Origin: Nonomuraea turkmeniaca
GTDB lineage: Bacteria; Actinomycetota; Actinomycetes; Streptosporangiales; Streptosporangiaceae
Reading direction: 5' to 3'
DNA: 64,000 bases
Assembly (NCBI RefSeq): GCF_005889735.1
Contig: NZ_VCKY01000017.1
Location: 1-64,000, forward strand
Positions 60,156 to 64,000 of this stretch are shown piece by piece; position 1 is the stretch's first letter; each line of letters begins with the position of its first letter. Under the pieces are notes generated by a model. It was not told the DNA's origin. It ran no database searches and saw nothing but the letters and a program-made list of their open reading frames with translations. The position numbers and the translations under genes were made by a program.

Positions 60156-61249
60156 AGCTCACACTCAGCCAGGAACAGCAGCAGCTGCGCGAGTCCGTAC
60201 GGTCCTTCCTGCACGCGGCCTCGCCGCTCCCGAAGGTCCGCCAGGGCTACGACCCTCAGGTGTACGCCCGGCTCAACGGCGAGCTCGGCCTGTCCGGGCT
60301 GATCGTCCCCGAGGAGTACGGCGGCGCGGGCGCCGGCCTGGCCGATCTGGCCGTCGCGCTCGAGGAGACGGGCGCGGCGCTGCTTCCGGGGCCGTTCCTC
60401 GCCACCACGTTCGCCGCGATTGCCCTGACCCAGATGCCGGACAAGGAGGGGCGAGCCGGCTCCGGAAGCGGCAGCTTGCGTAACCAAGACGGGGCCGAAG
60501 GGAGCGCGACCGTATACACAGAGCTGCTGACCGGCATCGCCGAGGGCAGGATCGCGGCCACGCTGTCCGGCGACGAGATCGGGTACGACGGCGCCTCGGT
60601 ACGCGGGACGCTGGCTCAGGTCCTCAGCGGCATGGAGGCCGACGTGCTGGTGGCGCCCGCGCGGACGGCCGACGGCGTCATGATGGTCAGCGTCGAGCTG
60701 ACCGCGCCCGGCGTCACCAGGACGGCCCTGGAGACCCTCGACCTCACCCGCGGCCAGGCCAAGGTGGTCCTGGACGGCGCGCCCTGCCGGGTGCTCGGCC
60801 CGCAGCCGGAGAGCGGCATCGGTGACCGGCTGTGCGTGGCGCTGGCGGCCGAGCAGCTCGGCGTGATGCGGGCGGCGCTGGACGCCATCGTCGCGTACGC
60901 CAAGATCCGCGTCGCCTTCGGCCGCTACATCGGCTCGTACCAGGGCGTCAAGCACAAGCTCGCCGATATGCACGGCAAGCTCGAACAGGCCGAGTCCATC
61001 GTCAGGTACGCCGCCTGGGCCGCCGACGAGTCGCCTGCCGAGCTGCCCGGCGCCGCCGCGCTCGCCCAGGCGTACGTGGGCCGCGCCTGCTTCGAGGTGG
61101 CCCGTGACCACCTGCTGCTGCACGGCGGCATCGGCTTCACCTGGGAACACGACGCGCACCTGTTCTACAAGCGGGCCAAGGCCGACGAGGTGCTGATAGG
61201 CCCGCCCCGCATCCACCGCGCCCGCCTGGCTGACTTGCTGGAGCTGTGA
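60152..61249 (+). CDS. Acyl-CoA dehydrogenase (second subunit of a likely heteromeric pair)
   Basis: 365 residues from GTG 60152, overlapping the previous stop. N-terminal LSGLIVPEEYGGAGAGLADLAVALEETGAALLPGPFLAT is typical of the smaller FadE partner. The central region has an insertion of charged, Gly/Ser-rich residues. The C-terminal helical bundle, VAFGRYIGSYQGVKHKLADMHGK and LLLHGGIGFTWEHDAHLFYKRAKAD, is well conserved. Its stop (TGA 61247) overlaps the acyl-CoA synthetase start by one base, so all three genes are coupled. Confidence 0.93.
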   Translation: MKLTLSQEQQQLRESVRSFLHAASPLPKVRQGYDPQVYARLNGELGLSGLIVPEEYGGAGAGLADLAVALEETGAALLPGPFLATTFAAIALTQMPDKEGRAGSGSGSLRNQDGAEGSATVYTELLTGIAEGRIAATLSGDEIGYDGASVRGTLAQVLSGMEADVLVAPARTADGVMMVSVELTAPGVTRTALETLDLTRGQAKVVLDGAPCRVLGPQPESGIGDRLCVALAAEQLGVMRAALDAIVAYAKIRVAFGRYIGSYQGVKHKLADMHGKLEQAESIVRYAAWAADESPAELPGAAALAQAYVGRACFEVARDHLLLHGGIGFTWEHDAHLFYKRAKADEVLIGPPRIHRARLADLLEL

Positions 61250-62793
61250 TGGATCCGCAGCGAAGCGAGGACATTCATCGCAGCACTCCGAGCGGAGCTC
61301 GGCAGTCGAGCGCTGTGGATCTGAGTGAGACGCCTGGTTTCTATGCCATCGCCGCCGCCGACCCCGACCGCCTCGCCGTGATCGACACCGACGGCACGCA
61401 CACCACGTACGGGCAGTTGCTCGCCCGGGTCAACCAGGTCTCCCACGGGCTCAGGGCCCAGGGGCTCGGCACCGGGGACGTCGTGGCGGGCGTGCTGCCC
61501 AATGGGCTCGACGCGGTGATCATGCTGATGGCGACCGGCCAGATCGGTCTCTACTACGTGCCGGTCAACTGGCATCTGACCCCGTCCGAGATCGCGTACA
61601 TCATCCAGGACTGCGACGCCAAGGTCGTCGTGACCGAGGAGACCGGCACGGCAGGGCTGGCCGAAGGGCAGCCTGCGGACGCGCCCGATGACCGCACCAT
61701 GGGCGCGGTCATGTGGTACACGTCGGGCACCACCGGCTTTCCCAAAGGCGTGCAGCGGCCGCTGCCGGGCGCCCCGCCGGAGGCGATCGTGCCGCTGTAC
61801 ACGTGGTTCCTCGGCGAGGTCGTGGACCTCAAGCCGGGGGACGAGGTCCACCTGGTGACCTCGCCGATGTACCACTCGTCGCCGTGCGCGCACACCCAGT
61901 TCGCACTGCATTTCGGGCACACCGTGGTGATCACGCCGCGGTTCGACCCGGTGCACATCCTGGAGCTGGTCGAGCGGCACCGGGTGTCCAACGCGATGAT
62001 GGTGCCCACCATGTTCCACCGCATGCTGCAGCTGCCGGAGGACGTCAGGGGCACGTACGACGTGTCCAGCCTGCGCCAGGTGATCCACACGGCCGCGGCC
62101 TGCCCGGTCGCGGTCAAGCAGCGGATCATGGACTGGTGGGGGCCGGTGCTCTATGAGTATTACGGCTCGACCGAGTCGACCATCGCGTTCGCCGTCAAAC
62201 CTCAGGAGTGGCTGGCCAAGCCGGGCACCGTGGGCCGGCCCGCGCCCACGTTCGAGGTGAAGATCTTCGACGAGGCGGGTGAGGAGCTGCCGCCCGGCGA
62301 GCCCGGCATGATCTACGTCAAGTCCAGCCTCGGCACGTTCGAGTACCGCAAGGACCCGGCGAAGACGGCCGCCAGCATGCGCGGGGAGTGGTACACGCCG
62401 GGCGACATCGGCTACCTGGACGAGGACGGCTTCCTGTTCCTCTGCGACCGGCGCACGGACCTGATCGTGTCCGGCGGGGTGAACATCTACCCCGCCGAGA
62501 TCGAGGCGGCCCTGCTCGAGCACCCCGCGGTGGCTGACGTGGCCGTCATCGGGGTGCCCGACGAGGAGTGGGGCCACAACGTGGTCGCGCTCGTGCAGCC
62601 CGCCGAAGGCGTCGAGCCGGGGCCCGAGCTCACCGCCGAGCTGCTGGAGCACTGCGGGCCCCGCATCGCCAGGTTCAAGCATCCGAAGGTGGTCGAATAC
62701 CGCTCGCAGCTGCCGCGCACGCCCACAGGCAAGCTGTCGCGCTCCAAGGTCCGTGCCGCCTACCTCGAGGAGAACACGAGCTCCTCGCTGTAG
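61249..62793 (+). CDS. Acyl-CoA synthetase (AMP-binding enzyme, FadD-like)
   Basis: 514 residues from ATG 61249 (a GTG three bases earlier is possible). AMP-binding motifs: the P-loop MWYTSGTTGFPKGV, YEYYGSTEST (A5), GEWYTPGDIGYLDEDGFLFLCDRRTDLIVSGG (A7-A8) and PRTPTGKLSRSKV with the A10 Lys. Residues 2-25 come from a 70-bp inverted-repeat-bounded element and do not resemble the family; homology starts around SETPGFYAIAAADPDRLAVID. It activates a fatty or other acid to its CoA thioester for the two dehydrogenases upstream. The 3' end overlaps the converging C45 hydrolase by 34 bp. Confidence 0.94.
   Translation: MDPQRSEDIHRSTPSGARQSSAVDLSETPGFYAIAAADPDRLAVIDTDGTHTTYGQLLARVNQVSHGLRAQGLGTGDVVAGVLPNGLDAVIMLMATGQIGLYYVPVNWHLTPSEIAYIIQDCDAKVVVTEETGTAGLAEGQPADAPDDRTMGAVMWYTSGTTGFPKGVQRPLPGAPPEAIVPLYTWFLGEVVDLKPGDEVHLVTSPMYHSSPCAHTQFALHFGHTVVITPRFDPVHILELVERHRVSNAMMVPTMFHRMLQLPEDVRGTYDVSSLRQVIHTAAACPVAVKQRIMDWWGPVLYEYYGSTESTIAFAVKPQEWLAKPGTVGRPAPTFEVKIFDEAGEELPPGEPGMIYVKSSLGTFEYRKDPAKTAASMRGEWYTPGDIGYLDEDGFLFLCDRRTDLIVSGGVNIYPAEIEAALLEHPAVADVAVIGVPDEEWGHNVVALVQPAEGVEPGPELTAELLEHCGPRIARFKHPKVVEYRSQLPRTPTGKLSRSKVRAAYLEENTSSSL
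61252..61321. repeat. 70-bp inverted-repeat-bounded element within the acyl-CoA synthetase 5' end
   Basis: Bounded by GATCCGCAGCG (61252-61262) and CGCTGTGGATC (61311-61321), an 11-bp inverted repeat with one mismatch. Inside is a further perfect dyad CCGAGC-GGA-GCTCGG at 61288-61302. The element has an open frame and encodes 23-24 residues of low complexity at the protein's N-terminus. It looks like a REP- or MITE-like palindromic element that inserted in frame; no transposase is present. Confidence 0.6.
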
Positions 62794-63875
62794 CGCCCGC
62801 CATCGCCCAGGTAGAAGCGGGTCGACAGGGTACGGTCGGCGGTGTCGAACACCGTGCTCCACAAGGTGCGGAACGGCACGGCGGGGTCCTCCGCCTGCTG
62901 GACCGCGCGCAGGCTCTCCCGCAGGTCCTGCGGTGACAGGGTGGCGCCCTTGCTGCGCTCGTACAACGTGCGCAGCCGGCCGAACGTGCCGAACGACGCC
63001 TCGCTGTCCGCGGGCAGGTTCATCGGGTCCAGGTTGCGGTGCAGCAGGTGGTTCGTGACGCACAGCGGGCCGTCGCCGAAGTCGACGATGTGCTCGCTGC
63101 CGTCCCTGCCGCGCTCCCACACGAACGCCTGCCCGTTGGCGTCGGCCACCAGGTAGTGCAGGGGCGTGCCGTAGTCGTAGTGCTTGGCGCCCAGCAGCGC
63201 CTGTTTGGCCTGGTCGACGTTCTCGCAGGTCTCGACCAGGAACCGGGGGAGCTGCACGCTGGCCAGACCGACCTGCGGCGAGACGTTCGCCGGGGGCGCC
63301 GCGGTCTCGAAGTCGGCGATCAGCAGCATGACCGCCAGGCCCGCCGAGTTGATGCCGTCCATGCAGCCGTCGAGCTCGTTCATGGTGATCACGGTCGTGG
63401 ACAGCCCTTGGTCGGGCACCGTCGTGATCACGTAGGGGCGCGCGGCCATCGGCAGCTCGTTGGGCCGCGCGGTGCCGCCCATGATCTCGCTGATGGTCCA
63501 GGGGAAGAAGTCGTAGTTGCGGCCCACCCGGCCGTGGCCGTCCGAGGCGGCCGACGGCGGGATCCACAGGGCCGAGCAGCCCGAGCCTTCCGGGACGAAG
63601 CTCAGCCCGTCCAGGGCCACCTCGTCCTGGTGGGGGTCGAGGCCGAGGACCGCCGCCGCGCCGTCCATTCGGGCGTGCTGCTGCGGCCAGTGCCGTTCGA
63701 ACCAGCTCCTGCGGGCCCGGCCCACGACCGGATCGACCGGCATAGGGGACCAGCCGAGCCTGCGGGCCTCCTCGGTGAGCGCCTGGCCGATCTCGAACTG
63801 GCTCCCGGTGAGCGTGAGGTGGTGAACGAGCTGGAAGTCGCCGGTGCCGCCGGCGACCCGCGTCATGTTCTTCAT
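62760..63875 (-). CDS. C45-family autoproteolytic Ntn hydrolase (acyl-CoA:6-APA acyltransferase-like)
   Basis: 371 residues, cytosolic. The self-cleavage site is likely Gly99-Cys100 in PEGSGCSALWIPPS, with Cys100 becoming the N-terminal nucleophile of the beta subunit. Conserved follow-on features: VGRNYDFFPWTISEI, TMNELDGCMDGINSAGLAVMLL, CENVDQAKQALLG, HYLVADANGQAFVWE and CVTNHLL. This is the C45 peptidase/acyltransferase family (Penicillium acyltransferase, bacterial amidases). Substrate unknown. It converges on, and overlaps, the acyl-CoA synthetase gene, so a link with acyl-CoA metabolism is possible but unproven. Confidence 0.92.
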   Translation of the reverse strand: MKNMTRVAGGTGDFQLVHHLTLTGSQFEIGQALTEEARRLGWSPMPVDPVVGRARRSWFERHWPQQHARMDGAAAVLGLDPHQDEVALDGLSFVPEGSGCSALWIPPSAASDGHGRVGRNYDFFPWTISEIMGGTARPNELPMAARPYVITTVPDQGLSTTVITMNELDGCMDGINSAGLAVMLLIADFETAAPPANVSPQVGLASVQLPRFLVETCENVDQAKQALLGAKHYDYGTPLHYLVADANGQAFVWERGRDGSEHIVDFGDGPLCVTNHLLHRNLDPMNLPADSEASFGTFGRLRTLYERSKGATLSPQDLRESLRAVQQAEDPAVPFRTLWSTVFDTADRTLSTRFYLGDGGRYSEELVFSSR

Positions 63876-63928
63876 GCCTTTGAGCGTGCGGGTACCCGCT
63901 GACCGGCTCCTTACCGACCGCTGACCAC

Positions 63929-63972
63929 CCGCCAGGCCGGCTCCTGACCATCCGCCAGGCCGGCTCCTGACC
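63929..63972. repeat. Two direct copies of a 21-bp unit upstream of the C45 gene
   Basis: CCGCCAGGCCGGCTCCTGACC occurs at 63929-63949 and 63952-63972 (period 23 bp). Weaker variants of the GGCTCC-TACC/TGACC theme occur at 63904-63915 and 63981-63998, so the window edge may cut a longer degenerate array. It lies 54 bp upstream of the C45 start and could contain its promoter. Confidence 0.7.
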
Positions 63973-64000
63973 GCCTGCCCGGGTGGCTCCCTACCGGCCG

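Overview
The window is high-G+C DNA with the strong third-position GC bias, frequent GTG/TTG starts and dense gene packing of a filamentous actinomycete. Gene content fits the Streptosporangiaceae (Nonomuraea or a relative): a DUF5753-type regulator beside a DUF574 methyltransferase, a polyphosphate glucokinase, a very long HrpA helicase, an HspR-like regulator beside Hsp20, a bacterial terpene synthase, and STAND/NB-ARC ATPases. The genus is an inference. No rRNA, tRNA, CRISPR array, prophage or complete insertion sequence was seen.

Layout. 1-5.35 kb: the 3' part of a giant multi-pass membrane protein, a GntR/FadR regulator and an ADP-ribosylglycohydrolase, all on the minus strand. 5.4-7.4 kb: a secreted S15 X-prolyl dipeptidyl-peptidase. 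7.38-12.73 kb: a six-gene minus-strand operon (unknown protein, four-helix membrane protein, ~63-residue small protein, Asp/Glu-racemase-like isomerase, FAD monooxygenase, sigma factor fused to a zinc-finger anti-sigma and membrane anchor). It is divergent from an EspR-like/DUF5753 double-HTH regulator (12.95 kb) across an intergenic region carrying repeated palindromes. I regard this as the best candidate for an undescribed system. 14.4-25.5 kb: mostly housekeeping genes (DUF574 methyltransferase, DUF4253, HAD, beta-propeller protein, ppgK, hrpA, Uma2 nuclease-fold protein, ECF sigma, HAD), with a truncated catalase gene at 24.5-24.7 kb. 25.5-27.3 kb: a stress operon hsp20 - hspR-like - hemerythrin - DUF5709.

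27.3-30.9 kb: an MFS exporter and an ABC exporter divergent from a MarR regulator, with a structured RNA leader in front of the MFS gene. 30.9-35.4 kb: a degenerate amidohydrolase, a PucR-type regulator and a secreted M6 metalloprotease. 35.5-39.1 kb: a membrane-anchored STAND ATPase with TPRs, a 57-58 bp repeat array and a coiled-coil membrane protein. 39.1-42.6 kb: tyrosine phosphatase, Gfo/Idh/MocA oxidoreductase, PAC2 protein and ankyrin protein. 42.6-45.9 kb: a class I terpene synthase downstream of an NB-ARC/TPR protein. 46-50.4 kb: a 42-residue acidic protein, a GNAT, a serine-hydrolase relic, and an ABC permease with a remarkable S15 peptidase-ABC ATPase fusion protein. 50.5-55.7 kb: thioesterase, P450 relic, two methyltransferases, and CopC/CopD copper proteins convergent with an unknown polytopic membrane protein. 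55.7-58.8 kb: AurF-like diiron oxygenase with its TetR regulator, and an orphan histidine kinase. 59-62.8 kb: a tight acyl-CoA dehydrogenase x2 - acyl-CoA synthetase operon, convergent with a C45 (penicillin acyltransferase-like) Ntn hydrolase.

Two themes recur. First, gene decay: fragments of a catalase, a P450 and a serine hydrolase sit between intact genes. Second, small repetitive or palindromic elements: three tandem arrays and a 70-bp inverted-repeat-bounded element lying in frame in an acyl-CoA synthetase. Functions are assigned by reading motifs only; no database search was run.
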